Counted from the stretch's first letter, positions 10,395 through 22,024 are shown. The stretch is DNA of 64,000 nt from Gautieria morchelliformis (GCA_015179125.1 WHVA01000499.1:16746-80745), one strand, 5' to 3'. Notes: generated from the letters alone by a model not told the origin. Made by a program: numbers and translations.

Positions 10395-11231
10395 GAGGCC
10401 TTACTGCCAACCTTTCATCAGCCAATACATCATCATCTACTATCCTCGTACCTTGTGTGACTTGCCAAGCTTACTAAGCTGCTAACCCCAGCTAGGTTAT
10501 TACACTTACTTAGTGTATTAATTCTCAGTTAAGTAGTTGCTTTTCTACTTAGCCACCCAGACTAACACTCTAGGTGAAATTCTGCAGAGTGAGTCTGACA
10601 ATTGATTTCCTTGTCAATTAGCTCTCCAAGACCTGAGATGAACTGATCAGTGACTTTCCTGTTCAGTGACTTTCACAAATCACTTCTTAAACCCTAGTCG
10701 CTTGTTTATTGCAGTGCATTGATGTTAATTGGGTCAGTCCACTTACAAACTCTCCTGTGAAGCCATTCCTAGCTTTTTGGAATACTTGGACCCCAATGGT
10801 CATCCTCAAACTTACAGACTAATAGTTTGTTATTCATTATGCCAGTTGTGTCTAATATTCTTGCAGTTTTGTATACGACAGTTTCTGATAGCCCAAAGGG
10901 TTAGCTCTGACACCAAAGTCTTGAAGGGTTCCAAAACAGTATTCTGGGGACAGTCATGTGACCACTCTGAATGTCACCACCACACCCATGTGCCAGCTAC
11001 CACCATGGCATGTGACATCGCTGCCTACCCACACACCACCACCTCCACCACCACCACCAATGCACCTCGCACGGGTAGCAGCCACCACCGCACTCACCTG
11101 CGCATGAGGGCGTGCGTGGGCAGGGGACGAGAAGGGGGACAGGGACGGGGACTGAAGGCAGTGTGGCGAGGTGTGTGGGTGCACCATGTGCAGGCATGGT
11201 AGCCACCACGGCATGCACCCACGCACGAGGG
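10395..11231. other. Probable LTR/untranslated sequence and CAC-rich tract, no gene
   Basis: From 10395 to about 10720 the sequence looks like transcribed LTR (short TGACTTTC repeats, no ORF). From 10970 to 11070 there is a CCA/CAC-rich simple tract; ORFs here are composition artefacts. Nothing else is recognised. Confidence 0.4.
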
Positions 11232-11476
11232 TGTTGGGTGCATATATGCTCCTGCACCAAAATCAAGCATAATATATTTGATTCATTGTGTGGTGTTCCA
11301 ATTCTTTCTCACATTGTTATTGTACCATGCATACATTTCACTGATTATCTTCGAAATTTTCTGATCACTCCTTATCTTTCTATTTCATTTTGTTTTCTTT
11401 ATTTTCACAGCCTGCTCCATCCAGCGGAGATTTAAATGGCTTCAACACGCGAGCTCATGGGCGCTAAAGAGCCGGG
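11232..11476 (+). repeat. 245-bp conserved repeat R, copy 1
   Basis: Starts TGTTGGGTGCAT and ends ...GCGCTAAAGAGCCGGGT. An inverted copy lies at 18591-18836. Both contain a pyrimidine-rich stretch ending TTTTCACAG followed by CATCCAGCGGAG and a short open frame starting MASTRELMGAKEPG (MTSTRELLGAKGPG in the other copy). The two copies end at the same base and then diverge. It may be the leader, intron and start codon of an element whose body is lost. Confidence 0.6.
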
Positions 11477-11936
11477 TGTGTTATGAAGTGAGGATCATCC
11501 GGCATTTTTCCTGTTATTTCTACCATTTTTCCTAGCCTTCTAGGTAGTATTCTTCTGCTTGTTACGCTTGTGTCACCTGTCACCATTGCTAACACCGGTG
11601 ATTGCCATTCCGGTGTTCCACAACGTTCTACCGGTTTCCACCCCTACGACCGTCATATACAAGTACTAGATCATTAGTTACAAACAATCCAATGGTTTTA
11701 GCCCATCGCTCCCATGAGGAGTCCAGTTGTTGAGCTCTGAGTTAACAGTGTCCTCATTGCTAGTGTTTCGGTTTGTTCTCGTTGTCCTGTGCCATGAGAT
11801 AGGCTATCCTTCCCTTACTCGTGTTCGCATTAGCTTGTGTTCTCTTATTCCGGCTTTGTTCGTCACAGCGATGCCAATCCTTCTCATATACCAATTACAG
11901 GGTGGAGGTATATGCATTCTGAGACAGCATAATGCT
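11477..11936. other. Unassigned, no gene
   Basis: No domain-bearing ORF, no inverted repeat and no second copy in the window was recognised. Confidence 0.4.
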
Positions 11937-12090
11937 CCTCTCTCAGTGACAACAAATTCACTGAGAGAGGCGAGTAGTATTCTTTATTTCTTTTATAATA
12001 TGTGACCCAAAATCATTTAGTGAATTTGATTCTAGGTATTGTATTAATATAACAGTGATAATAAATTCACTGAGAGATGAATTTGATTCT
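11937..12090 (+). mobile_element. Small hairpin-ended repeat (MITE-like), copy 1
   Basis: 11937-11949 CCTCTCTCAGTGA and 11958-11970 TCACTGAGAGAGG form a perfect 13-bp-arm hairpin. A second TTCACTGAGAGA block and two GAATTTGATTCTAG blocks lie in the next 120 bp. A related inverted copy is at about 18392-18559. It is non-coding, and target duplications were not resolved. Confidence 0.55.
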
Positions 12091-12659
12091 AGCTTTCTAA
12101 AAAGTCCACAGAACCTTCCCTGGCATAACCCAAGTTGCTAACAGAGGGAACCCCTGGACAGGGGGTGAGAATGGGGATGGGGTCAGGGATGGAACAGTGA
12201 GTGGCGAGGTGTGTGAGTGCAGGGTGGCAGCCACCACCACATGTGCCTGCACACAAGGGTGCATATCTTTTCTTTGTATTGGTCTTTCATGTATCTTTCT
12301 GTAATCAATATTGTTGACATGATGTCTGCAACATGCCATAAACTGTGATCTTTGGTTTGGTTTTTTAAAATGAAAAAATGTCGCCTGTGTCTTTCCATGG
12401 AGGAGGTGTGTCTCCGTGGGAGGATATGTGCGCATGGCCAATGTCATGCACTCGCATGGGGACATGAGAAGACTGAGGTGAGTCAGCTTGGGATAATCCA
12501 GCAAGTCACCTTGAGTCACCTGCAGGTTTAACCTGCGAGTCTGAGTCAACCTGCAGGAAAACTCAGGTCGAGTCCGGGTTCTGCTTCTGGAAGCTGGCAA
12601 ACCTGCGAGTCCAAGTCCAGGTATTCTGCAGTTTAACTCAGGGACAGCCCTTCTATGGC
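12091..12659. other. Unassigned repeat sequence with CCTGCGAGTC units
   Basis: The minus-strand ORF here has no recognisable domain. AACCTGCGAGTC occurs at 12530 and 12600 among GAGTCA/CTGCAGG repeats, which suggests a decayed DNA element. No gene is supported. Confidence 0.4.
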
Positions 12660-14447
12660 AGAGATGGGGCATCCTTGGTCCATCCTCTTGCCAACCACCT
12701 TTGCTGGTGTGCTGTAATCATCGAAGTTAACAATGGTCTTCCTACCCTCTTCTCTCCTGCAGAGCCATCTGGTATATTCTTTAGGTATTCCCCTGTGCCA
12801 CATGTTATGTATGAGTAAGTATAACAGTATGCTAGGGAAGGCTTCCTTTATGTCTGGAAAAGCGGGTCTAGTACCTTCCCCTTTCTCTATGCGTCCTTCA
12901 TTGTCCTGATGGTGTAGTGCTTTGCATCTGTTGTCATGTGTCCCAGTCTACAGCCAAAATGGTTTTCTGGCAATAGTTGGTGTCTCTCCATCATTTTGAC
13001 TATGTCTTCTGCAATGCACACTGACAGGACTTTTCCTATTGTATATGGCAAGGCAATGGGTTGGTAGGAGCCTGGTGTTGTATAGTCACTTTTCTCTGGC
13101 TTATGGAGTACTCTGGTAACTGAGTCTCTCCATTCAGCGGGGTACGTGTCTGGCTTGAATGTGACTTGATACAGCAGGCCTATATATGGTAAGAGTGTGT
13201 CAATGCACTGCTTTATCATGACATTTGGGATACTGTTCGCCCCCAAGGGCCTTGAAAGGATTGAGCTTTTCCACTGCTCTCCTAACTTGGTCATCTGTGA
13301 TTGGCACATACTCAAAGGCCAGCTCAGGGTACTGGTAGTCAGTCAGGATGGCATTGCTATCCACTCTTGACTATGGGAAGAACATGTCAAATACCATGTC
13401 AGCCTTCTTCTCATTGGTGTCTGCTACCCATCAGGTGCCATTGCTCTGCTTGGTTGTCAATGTTAGGATGTGGGCTCTTCCACCATCTGTAGCATCCGCT
13501 GAGGCATACCTGTGGGCTGTCCATACAGTCTTCTAGTCCACCTCCTCCAGAAAAGCCTCTCAATGCTCCTGTTTTGCTTTTTCTATCGCGCTCGCATATC
13601 GGTTCCTTGCTACCTTGTATTTCTCGTGTGCTGCGTCTGTGGGCTCATTGCGTTTGGCATATGCTTTCCTTCCTAGTCCTCTGGTTTCTGCTCTAATTTT
13701 GGTCAGCTCCTTTGACCACCATCTTTTCATGTAAAGAGATGGCTTAGTCTTAGGTATGAGACTTCCGACTGTCTCTGCAATGGCCGCTGTGAGAACCTCT
13801 AGGTGCTGGCTGAACTGCATGGCACCTACCGGTACAGGCTCACTGATTCCCTCCTTCAGGTGAGTGTCCAGCTCCTTGTTGAACTCTGCCCAGTCAACCT
13901 GTCTAAAATTGTACTTCAGAGCATATGTGGCTGCCACAGGGGAGATGTCAATGATAGTGTCCACCAGGAAATGGTCGCTCTTCGCCAGTTGGTCTTCTGG
14001 TACCATGCAGCACCTGACAAGCAATTCTACCATTTCTGTGGATAAGAACACGTTGCCAGACCGTGTGTGGTTACCTGTGGCCATAGCTCTTAGTGTGGGG
14101 ATAGCCTTTTGCAGCACCATCTGCATGTCACACTCCACCAGAGCATTGAGCAAGAGGTGCACCTCATCCAGGTTGCTGCAGGTGAATAGGTGTGAGTTCC
14201 GAATTTCATCCCACACTGGGTGGTTCCGATTGAAGTCCCCCAACCAGATGCTTCCACAGACATCTTCTTCCTGCACCTGTTGATCTTTGGCTCTGCTCTG
14301 GAGGTATTTCTGTAAATGCCTTATGCCATCAGAGTGCATGCAGTCCCAGTGTATGTTGAACAGAAGAACAACACTGCTGTCTGTCTTTATTTCCATCGCC
14401 GTGATGTCCGGTGACCCCACATTCACCGCCGCCCATGTAAGTGTTTG
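12660..14447 (-). pseudogene. LINE ORF2 fragment: endonuclease and partial RT
   Basis: Non-LTR retrotransposon of the Tad/L1-like kind known in basidiomycetes. Endonuclease (exonuclease-endonuclease-phosphatase fold) from 14447: LFNIHWDC, IWLGDFNRNHPVWDE near 14230 (the GDFN motif with its catalytic Asp) and SDHFLVD near 13975. A linker RWWSKELTKIRAETRGLGRKAY follows, then a frame change and the RT fingers at 13315-12887: NSIPNVMIKQC, VLHKPEKSDYTTPGSYQPIALPYTIGKVL and NHFGCRLGHMTTDA. Further RT text (GIPKEYT, EEGRKTIVNFDDYSTPAK, MDQGCP) continues to about 12660. The FADD catalytic box is absent, so the 3' half is lost. The 5' end abuts gypsy RT sequence at 14448. Confidence 0.82.
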
Positions 14448-14660
14448 TTGATGAGCACTTGAACATGGGTTACATTCGGCCCACTCAGCCTTCACATGGA
14501 GCCCATATCCCCTTTTTCAAATAAAGAGCGGTGAACCTTGGCTCTGCATCGATTTCACAGCACTCAATAAGATTATGAAGAAAGACCGCTATCCACTCCT
14601 GTTAATTACCGACTTGTTTGATGCCCCCCAAAAGGCTCAGATATACACCAAAATTGACCT
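14448..14660 (+). pseudogene. Gypsy element 1: RT, first part
   Basis: Encodes the start of a gypsy RT (ADEHLNMGYIRPT-like, FTALNKIMKKDRYPLLLI, IYTKIDL). It is homologous to 54708-54918 of gypsy element 2. It is cut by a LINE fragment on the left and by a solo copia LTR on the right. The pre-insertion RT sequence is recovered by joining 14665 to 15397. Confidence 0.8.
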
Positions 14661-14665
14661 TCATC

Positions 14666-15391
14666 TGAAAAGAGTAAGAGTATCTGAGTTTCGTATCAAA
14701 AGATAATATGATTCAAACTTCTATGTGAAGTTGCATTGAGTGTGCGGTCGTTCCGAGGTGAGTGGATCACGCAAAGTGTATGAGCAGTGAGGCAGATATA
14801 ACGCAGAAGAATGGGCTTCAAGGTGAGTAACTATGTGTGAAAACAATGAGTTTGATTGACTAACGGATTCGAGATACAGCGCAGCTTTTATCTATCATGT
14901 AGGATGTACTACGATGTAAGAGGAATGGGAGGGGGGATAAGCATGTGTATGTGGCTCAGGGGTCCGTGCACCAGAAGCTGCGGTGAGTACGTATTACCTG
15001 GATTTGGAAGGAATGTGGTTCTAACTAGGGGAATCTGATGTGTGGTGATTGAGAATGTAAAATATGTGTGATTAAGATGTATCAGAATCAGAATGTGTTT
15101 GTTCGAAGGAAGGTATAGGATGGAAGGGGTAAAGGGGGAATCTCATACATGATGGACTAGTCATTGAACTACTCCGTGGATGGACACATCTCGGGCTAAG
15201 GGTTCAGGGGTGGATGCTCTGATCACTGGGTCGGCTATGTATTCACGGGTCAACGGGATGTTGTGGTATATTGTGTGGATGTGTGTGTGCTCGAGGGGAG
15301 AGGCTGATGTTCGGTGGTACGTGTGAATTGTGACATAGGAAGGGTTAGGCAGGAGAAGTGTGAATATATGTGTTGGAATGGAATTGTGACA
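14666..15391 (-). mobile_element. Solo LTR of copia family A, TSD TCATC
   Basis: 726 bp. On the minus strand it runs TGTCACAATTCC...TCTTTTCA, and it is flanked by TCATC at 14661-14665 and 15392-15396. It lies inside gypsy element 1 RT; comparison with gypsy 2 (GACCTTTGGCATGCATTCC) shows the uninterrupted site. Only one LTR remains, so the element was reduced by LTR-LTR recombination. Confidence 0.85.
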
Positions 15392-15396
15392 TCATC

Positions 15397-16372
15397 ATGC
15401 ATTCCACCTTGTCCAAGTCGCTGAAGGCAACGAGTGGAAAACAGCTTTCCAAACCCAGTACAGCTCTTTTGAATGGCTAGTCATGCCATTCAGCTTAACC
15501 AACCATCCTGCGGTTTTTCAATGTTTCATGAATGACATCTTCAGACATGCACTTGATGTATGCATTGTTGTGTACCTTGATGATATCCTCATCTACTCCG
15601 ATGACCCAGTCAAACACAGGGAGCACATCCATGAAGTGTTGCAGCGTCTTCAGAAACACAGTCTATATACCAAACCTGACAAATGTGAATGGCAATGTGA
15701 TTCAGTGGAATTCCTTGGTTATAGGCTCTCAACCAATGGTTTTACCATGTCTGAAGACAAAGTCCAAACCATCTGCAATTGGCCTGAGCCTTGGAAGGTA
15801 AAAGACATACCGTCTTTCTTTGGACTGGATTTGCCAATTTCTACCGCTGCTTCACTTTCAACTGTTCCAACATCACTGTGCCCCTTACTTGGCTTACTCG
15901 TAAAGGCACCCCATGGGCATTTCCTGAAGAATGCCAAAAGCCCTTCAATTATCTCAAGGAGGGTTTCACTTCAGCTCAAATTCTGTCACACTGGATTCAT
16001 GACCAGCCAATGGTCATGGAAACTGACACTTTGGATTATGCCCTTGGTGCAATCCTGTCTTTGTTCAATGATGAAGGCATACTGCAGCCTATTGCTTTCC
16101 ACTCTAGGACTTTTTCCAGTGCCGAACTCAGATACAATGTCCATGATAAAGAGCTACTGGCAAATTTCCAAGCATTTCAACATTGCAGGCACTATCTGGA
16201 GGGCTCTGGCTCCCCTATTGACATTGTCACCAACCATCAAAACTTGGAGTATTTTTCAACCACTAAGTCGTTAACCCAGTGACAAGCCCACCTTAAAGAG
16301 GGAAGTAATGACTACGGTGCAGTGAATCTGCAGAACTTCCAACTGATTTTCATTAATCAACAACTGTCAGAA
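15397..16372 (+). pseudogene. Gypsy element 1: RT core and RNase H
   Basis: [51 protein letters not shown] (catalytic YLDD near 15580), KPDKCEWQ, VEFLGYRLSTNG. Frames then shift near 15820. RNase H: PMVMETDTLDYALGAILS (first Asp), [23 protein letters not shown] (Glu), DIVTNHQNLEYF. The RNase H frame ends at a TGA at 16280 (usual TRRQARW). It is interrupted at about 16372 by LINE sequence and resumes near 17951. Close relative of gypsy element 2 at 54078-56724. Confidence 0.85.
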
Positions 16373-17149
16373 TGGAATGGTTCCCATGCTTCAACCATGA
16401 TCTGCCAGAGCAGATAACAGTGAAACTACTCCCTCTGTACCTGCAAACACCATCCATACTACTCTCAGCACCCTATATCAACTAATCCATAGCATAGCTC
16501 TCCCTAAAACAAGGGCCACAAAGACCTGCATTATCCCTATGGACAAATTACATAGCGCTTGTGATCTAACCTCCTCTGCACGGGAAACAATTGAGATGTC
16601 CTACTTCAGCTGGCATGTTTCAAACATCTGCCAAAAGCTGGAGGCAATTTCAGCACACATAGGCCTTACGGCATCCCCTAACAAGCCCTCTTATGTGTCT
16701 GTCCTAGCCAGTCCACCACTCTCCTCAGCAATACCAGAAGGCACACTCATCCCTTGTCATATACCTAACTGATCATCACACATCCAACAACTGCATCCAA
16801 CAACATGTTGCATACCGAGGGTGTCTTCACTTGACCTAACAGTTCATATGGCATCCCCCGGAAGGCTTCAATTGCCACCAGTTAGGTCACTTTGCACAGT
16901 CACTCAAGAATTCCCCAAAGTATGGAATATGTGCTGGTTTAAACTCTACACATGACTCCAAGTGCCCAAACCAGAGCACGTACCAAGAGGCGGTCTGCCC
17001 ACATGTGATGCTGAAATGTGTGCTGTGCAGGGGCCCTCATGCGGCGACCAACTACAAGCTATGCATTACCTGCAAATCTATGATTGAACAGCATGGCCAT
17101 AACACATGACAGAGGATGGAATGTACCACATACAATGATATAACCGAAC
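16373..17149 (+). pseudogene. LINE ORF1 (gag-like) with CCHC knuckles, part 1
   Basis: Encodes an ORF1-type protein of a non-LTR element, broken by stops. The recognisable part is the zinc-knuckle region near 16875-17095: CHQLGHFAQS..., YGICAGLNSTHDSKCP, LKCVLCRGPHAATNYKLC, with Cys/His spacing of retroelement nucleic-acid-binding modules. Upstream are helices such as HVSNICQKLEAISAHIGL. It is interrupted at 17149 by a solo copia LTR and continues for about 110 bp at 17839. It could come from the same LINE family as 12660-14447. Confidence 0.7.
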
Positions 17150-17838
17150 TGTTGTGAAAACAAAATCATATCCATTCCTATTCTACATTTCATTCAATAT
17201 AATTCTGACAAAAGCATTTACATCATCCTATACCCCCTGCATCCCATGATCACACACGGCCACCCACTCGAACCCACAGATCCTCGATAATTTTCACACG
17301 AATCTATATATACATCTGGGAATTATCCATGCGCTGGACAAGACACGGACGCATATGTGGCCGGGAGAGAACACTCAAACCCGAGTGGCGCTGATCCAAG
17401 GAGTAGTACATTGGCTAGCCCAATGCACTCTGACATTTCTTTCTTCTAAACTTCACATTCCATATCACCACATTTATTTTCTGATATCAATCCCCTCCAT
17501 GTGCTCATTCGACTGATACATCAGTAGCCAGATCAGTAGTTGGTACATTATCTTCCGGATCACAAATCATATGTTTACTCATATGCGATCCGGAACACTC
17601 TGGTAGTTAAATAGCTCAGATGTACACAGAGAATAACCAGTCAATTAGAACTCACTTCTCTTAAAGTTACTTGATAATTCGTAGGCACATATATTTGCGT
17701 AGAAATCACTCAAGAGTGTACACACCTCATATACACTCGATCTCTCTATCCTTGACCCCACACTCGATTCGACTTCAATTTGAAGTCTGAATCATATTCA
17801 CATTTTATTGTACTATTGATATCTCTTAGTCTTTCACA
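17150..17838 (+). mobile_element. Solo LTR of copia family A, TSD CGAAC
   Basis: 689 bp, TGTTGTGAAAACAAAATC to CTTAGTCTTTCACA, flanked by CGAAC at 17145-17149 and 17839-17843. Inserted in the LINE ORF1 remnant. It contains the shared family A core GGCTAGCCCAATG and a TTAAATAG TATA-like element near 17607. Confidence 0.88.
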
Positions 17839-17952
17839 CGAACAGTTGCACAAGAGGCGCAACAAAACTAACACCCTTGCTTACACAGCCATGGACACGC
17901 CCAGGGCTTCACCCATGGTGCACAAGCGGAGATAGAGAACTAAAGGCTAGAT
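17839..17952 (+). repeat. LINE sequence continuing past the solo LTR
   Basis: Continues the LINE ORF1 sequence. The last 60 bp (GACACGCCCAGGGCT...GCACAAGCGGAGATAGAG) recur at 24413-24475 in similar form. It joins gypsy integrase sequence near 17952. Confidence 0.5.
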
Positions 17953-18172
17953 GGAACACATTCTTAGCCAATCTGGCACCTTACCCCATAGCCTGCCAGC
18001 ATCTCAGTGATACTTCCAACCTGAGTTGGATGCAAACTGATGATGGCTTTTTACACCATGACGGTGGCATGTACATTCCCAAAGCCAATGATCCCCAGCT
18101 CCAAGTACTCCGGTATAAACACAACCATGTACTCTCTGGACATTTTGGACAAAACAAGACATTAAGGCTTGT
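17953..18172 (+). pseudogene. Gypsy element 1: integrase zinc domain fragment
   Basis: Encodes SNLSWMQTDDGFLHHDGGMYIPKANDPQLQVLRYKH and LSGHFGQNKTLRLV, the stretch before and in the first half of the gypsy H2C2 zinc domain. It is homologous to 56075-56270 of gypsy 2. It stops at 18172 where unrelated AT-rich sequence begins. Confidence 0.75.
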
Positions 18173-18590
18173 TTGGCACCCAGAAACTAAATTCAGGCAC
18201 TACCCAAATTTCAGAAACTTGGACTGTTTGGGGACATATTTTTAGAACATTTTCTGGAATTCAAATCCAGAAACTCTGCATGTGACAGGATCATTGAGGT
18301 TCAAAGTCATGAGTCACTGCAGGCACTGCACTTGTTTCTGTAGTGGACAGGAATTATAGGCAGTAGGTATGGACTTATTGCTCAAAAGAATAGACTAGAA
18401 ATTAATTCACTCTCTCAGTGAATTTAGTTGTCACTATAAATATATTATACACTACCTAGAAATTAATTCACTACAGAGGATTTCTAGGTCAATAAATCGA
18501 AAGAACACTAGACTAATTTACTTGCCTCTCTCAGTGAATTTAGTTGTCACTGAGAGAGGGGGAAATCTGTCTCACTGTGCATGTACTAGT
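18173..18590. mobile_element. Hairpin-ended MITE-like repeat, copy 2, and flank
   Basis: 18525-18537 CCTCTCTCAGTGA and 18547-18559 TCACTGAGAGAGG form a perfect 13-bp-arm hairpin. AGAAATTAATTCACT and TCTCTCAGTGAATTTAGTTGTCACT recur in 18392-18525. It is related, inverted, to 11937-12090. No coding region. Confidence 0.5.
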
Positions 18591-18836
18591 ACCCGGCCCT
18601 TTAGCGCCCAAGAGCTCGCGCGTCGAAGTCATTTCAGACTCCGCTGGGTGCAGCCGCCTGTGAAAATAGAAATAACAAAATAAAATGGAGAGGTAGGGAG
18701 TGACTGGAAATTTTCGAAAATAATCAGAGAAATGGATGCATGGTACAAGAACAATGTGAGAAGAAATTGAAAAACCATACAACAAATTGAATATATTATG
18801 CTTGATTTTGGTGCAGGAGCATAAATGCACCCAACA
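18591..18836 (-). repeat. 245-bp conserved repeat R, copy 2
   Basis: Inverted copy of 11232-11476, about 80-85% similar by eye. It includes the TGTTGGGTGCA start (18836), the TTTTCACAG acceptor-like site and the MTSTRELLGAKGPG frame start. The two copies end at the same point. Confidence 0.6.
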
Positions 18837-18844
18837 GATTCCAT

Positions 18845-19325
18845 GCCACCCCCATGTTAAATCCAACTGAGAATTCACCAAGGAATGCCAAACCTGCCAA
18901 TGCTAGCACCAAAGCCAAGTGCACTGCAGCAGCAGAAGAAACCCTGATGGCTGTTCTACTCACCCCAGTTGCTGCCAGGAACATGGCCAGTTGATTCAAA
19001 CTTCTTTGTGAGAATTTTCCATGCATCCTTAGCTTGATCATTTTCATCAATGGCTGTCTGTGACTCAGGTGAAATGTGAAGCAAGACCTGATTATAGGCA
19101 GTGTCATTTTGATCAGTCCACTCAGTGATTGATTGCTCAAGTGGCATGGTTCATATATGTGGTATTCTGGATGTCATAATGATATTTGCACTTGTCAGTG
19201 AAGGGATGAGATCGATTCTGAGAATAGTAGGATGCAGACCTCTGTCTCAGGCCATGACCAAAGTTCTCTCTTCCAAGCAGTCCAATCATCACATCCAAGT
19301 TTGGGCTTGATATCCCTTAACTCAA
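18845..19325 (-). pseudogene. Copia gag fragment
   Basis: Minus strand: DIKPKLGCDDWTAWKREL near 19310, then after stops QSITEWTDQNDTAYNQVLL, ISPESQTAID and AKDAWKILTKKFES (19135-18990). These align with the gag at 3141 (LKLGKGNWMSWKREL, ISPELQTAI, EAWKGLTRKF). Both ends are cut; upstream it joins a truncated family B repeat. Confidence 0.75.
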
Positions 19326-20168
19326 CGAAGATTTAGGGAAAAATATCAAGAACTAAGCTCTGTAGCTATCAAACAGGTATACATTTACTTCAGGGGGTGA
19401 AACAATATTTTCTGGATGATTTGTTCATACATTTGTGGTAGCTATTTATACTATGATAGTAATGACTAACAGTGTTCAGGATACTGAGTGTATGGGTCGA
19501 AAAACTATGTGTAAATAAAGGGGTGACTGTTTGCAGCCATAAAGCCATAAAAAGAGATGGGGATATTCACAGGGGTGATAGACTTTGGACTAGAGTCTTG
19601 TATCTACCATACAACGCTCCTGTCTACATGGTGTTAAGATACTAGTCAGTTGGATGTGTCATGGAGTACAATAGAAAAAAGAAAGCTATGTTTCTCTTGT
19701 GCAACATATACACTGCCCTTGGCGACGGAATTCTCCTCTCTGTGCCTCTTCTATGGGGCAGCGATCGAGAATATGTATTGAAAATGACATTCTGTCATCA
19801 TTCGGTAACATCCGATGCTCCTGCACAGTTTATGGATCTCTGCGGTGTTCAGTGCCCGCACTTCCTTGGTGCCTGTGGCCTGGCGCCTGTCAATGTCATG
19901 GCTGATATCATTTGCCGATAGATGCGCTCTCTCTGATCAGCCAAGCATGGCGGATGCCGATATTCAGTTGCGATCAACTGGTACCTGTATTTTATCTAAC
20001 CAATAGATAATATAGCTCTGTTCATGATGTCATCTGGCGGTTGCCCGCGCTGGTATCTATAATGTCCTGAGTGTCGTCTTTATTCTTGGATAAATTCTCA
20101 TTTGTTCTTGTTAGTTTTTATGTATATATAGAGATGGTTTAAAAAGTATAGCTACGTATATCACAACA
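19326..20168 (-). repeat. Repeat family B, truncated copy
   Basis: On the minus strand starts TGTTGTGATATACG at 20168 and follows family B for about 840 bp to CTTCGTTGAG near 19330, where it joins copia gag. The last 200 bp of the family is missing. Confidence 0.75.
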
Positions 20169-20296
20169 GTTCTTGGGGCGCCTGGATATGATAAGGTAAG
20201 CTGGTGGCTATCATCAGGTGCTCGATCAATGAGGCACAACTGAAGCTGAAGCAAATAGTTGGCTCAGTGATGTGGAGAAAGTGGCACAGACATAGT

Positions 20297-20786
20297 TGTC
20301 ATGACTCATGTATTTCTTGTATCCAGTACCCCCATTTTCCCTTTCATCACTCCACCTCTATGTTCGCTCCGTTCACCCTTTGCTGAATTCGCCGAACAAC
20401 CATTCACTACTCACATCATTCACCAGTAGGCATGCCATCACACACGATTGACATCCTTTACCTGGCATGATAGTTCATCACTGGCTCCATCACCTTCCCG
20501 ACCCAACCCCCTTTTGGTGTTCCTATGGCCGGAATGCATTCGCAGGATGTCCTATCTGTAGATCGTGTTGGATCAACCCAGCACACCAAGAGTCCGTGCA
20601 GGGTAACATGTATGCAGGTCTCAAGGCATGTTTTCTTACATAGATACCTTTGTCCTCTCTCCTCTCATTGTTTCATGTTTTGCACTCCTCCTTTCCTTCA
20701 TTGTATATGTGTTTCATGTATTTGTATCCTGACTGTGCACCCCTATCCAACCCTGACTCACGACGGCCTCTTTCCTAATAGCTGAT
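20297..20786 (-). mobile_element. LTR family F, outer copy, first segment
   Basis: Begins TGTCATGACTCATG and follows 52830-53600 (the same family). It is cut at 20786 by a second LTR of the same family inserted in the opposite orientation. It resumes at 22030-22094 and again at 22745-23060, so the outer copy was hit by two insertions. Confidence 0.8.
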
Positions 20787-22024
20787 TGTCAAGGTTGGTT
20801 TTTAGGCATTAATATCGTGTATTAGCGAACACAGCGAATGCCCGAATAACTTGTGCGAATAAGTATGCCATTCGGCGAATGGGTGAACCAACAAATGTTC
20901 ACAAGATAAGAGGGCTGCCTGAACGGAACTCGCCCTATCTACAGTCGTAGCGAAATAGCCCATGGCACTTGACGATGTAACGTGCAAGGTGTCACGGAAG
21001 GGCTGTCTAAATAGCGACAATCCCTTCACCGACAGCACAGAAAATAGTTCAAAGGCTAAGGTAATGAAGATGAAGTATGAGAACTCACCAGTGATGCCTA
21101 AGTCTTCTTCTGGTCGAAGATAGAAATCTACAGGAGAAGGCTCAAGACAATGATCACAGCGAGGTCAAGTTTTCACAAGATGGACGTATGATAATTGAAC
21201 TGGGGAATATACATGTGAATGTAAACTACTTATATTGAATGCTCATGAAGTATCAGCGAATAGGAAAGAGGCCGTTGTGAGTCAGGGTTTGATAGGGGTG
21301 CGCAGTCATGATACAAAATAGATGAAATAAACATACAATAGAGTGAGGGAGGAGTGCAAACATGAAACAACGGAGAATAAAGGTGGCGAAGGCACTTCTG
21401 TATGAAACCATGTCTTGGGACCTGCATACATGCTACCCTGCAGGGACTCTTCGTCTACTGGGTTGATCCCACACGACCTATGGATGGGACATCCCGCAAA
21501 CACATCCTGGCCATATGAACACCCAAAGGGGTTGAATTGAGAAGCTGATGGGACCAGTGACAAGCCATCATACCGGGTTGGGGACGTCGATTGTGTTTGA
21601 TGGCGTGCCTGCTGGCGAATGATGCGAGCAGTGAATAGTTGTTCAGCGAATGGGACGAACGGTGAATGGAGAGGACATAGGGGAGGAGTGGTCGAAGTGA
21701 GGGGTGAAGCTGGGCGAACACGGGGAAGGAGTGGCGAAAGGGGAAATTGGGATAACTAAGTGCAGGAAATACATGAGTCGTGACAATCTGATCATAGGAA
21801 CAACATTGAAAGAGGGTTGAGCGGAGGAGATGATAGGACCAGTGATGAACCACCAAGTCGGTCCAAAGATGTTGATCGTGCTTTGATGGCCTGGCTATGG
21901 TGAATGGCGTGAACAGCAAAGATCGGTTGCCGAACATGACAAGGGCGATCGGACTGAACACGGAGGTGGAGTGGGGAATGGGAGGACAGAGTATGTGAGT
22001 ATGGGAAATAAACACATCATGACA
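20787..22024 (+). mobile_element. Solo LTR of family F inserted in another family F LTR, TSD CTGAT
   Basis: 1238 bp, TGTCAAGGTTGG to CATCATGACA, flanked by CTGAT at 20782-20786 and 22025-22029. The site lies within another family F LTR of opposite orientation; the corresponding uninterrupted sequence is visible at 53596-53610. It is rich in GGCGAATG/CATTCGCC short repeats. The ORFs are composition artefacts. Confidence 0.88.

Noticed and set aside
10729..11266. Overlapping ORFs on both strands around the CAC-rich tract
   Set aside because: His/Thr or Gly/Trp-rich translations arise from the simple repeat in all frames.
16805..16825. GCATACCGAGGGTG shared between LINE ORF1 (16811) and the insertion at 52018
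   Set aside because: Only 14 bp, with no similarity on either side; probably chance.
17953..18245. Full gypsy integrase zinc domain ending in CLGTYF
   Set aside because: After LRLV (18172) the translation is unrelated sequence; the His/Cys residues of the zinc domain are incomplete.
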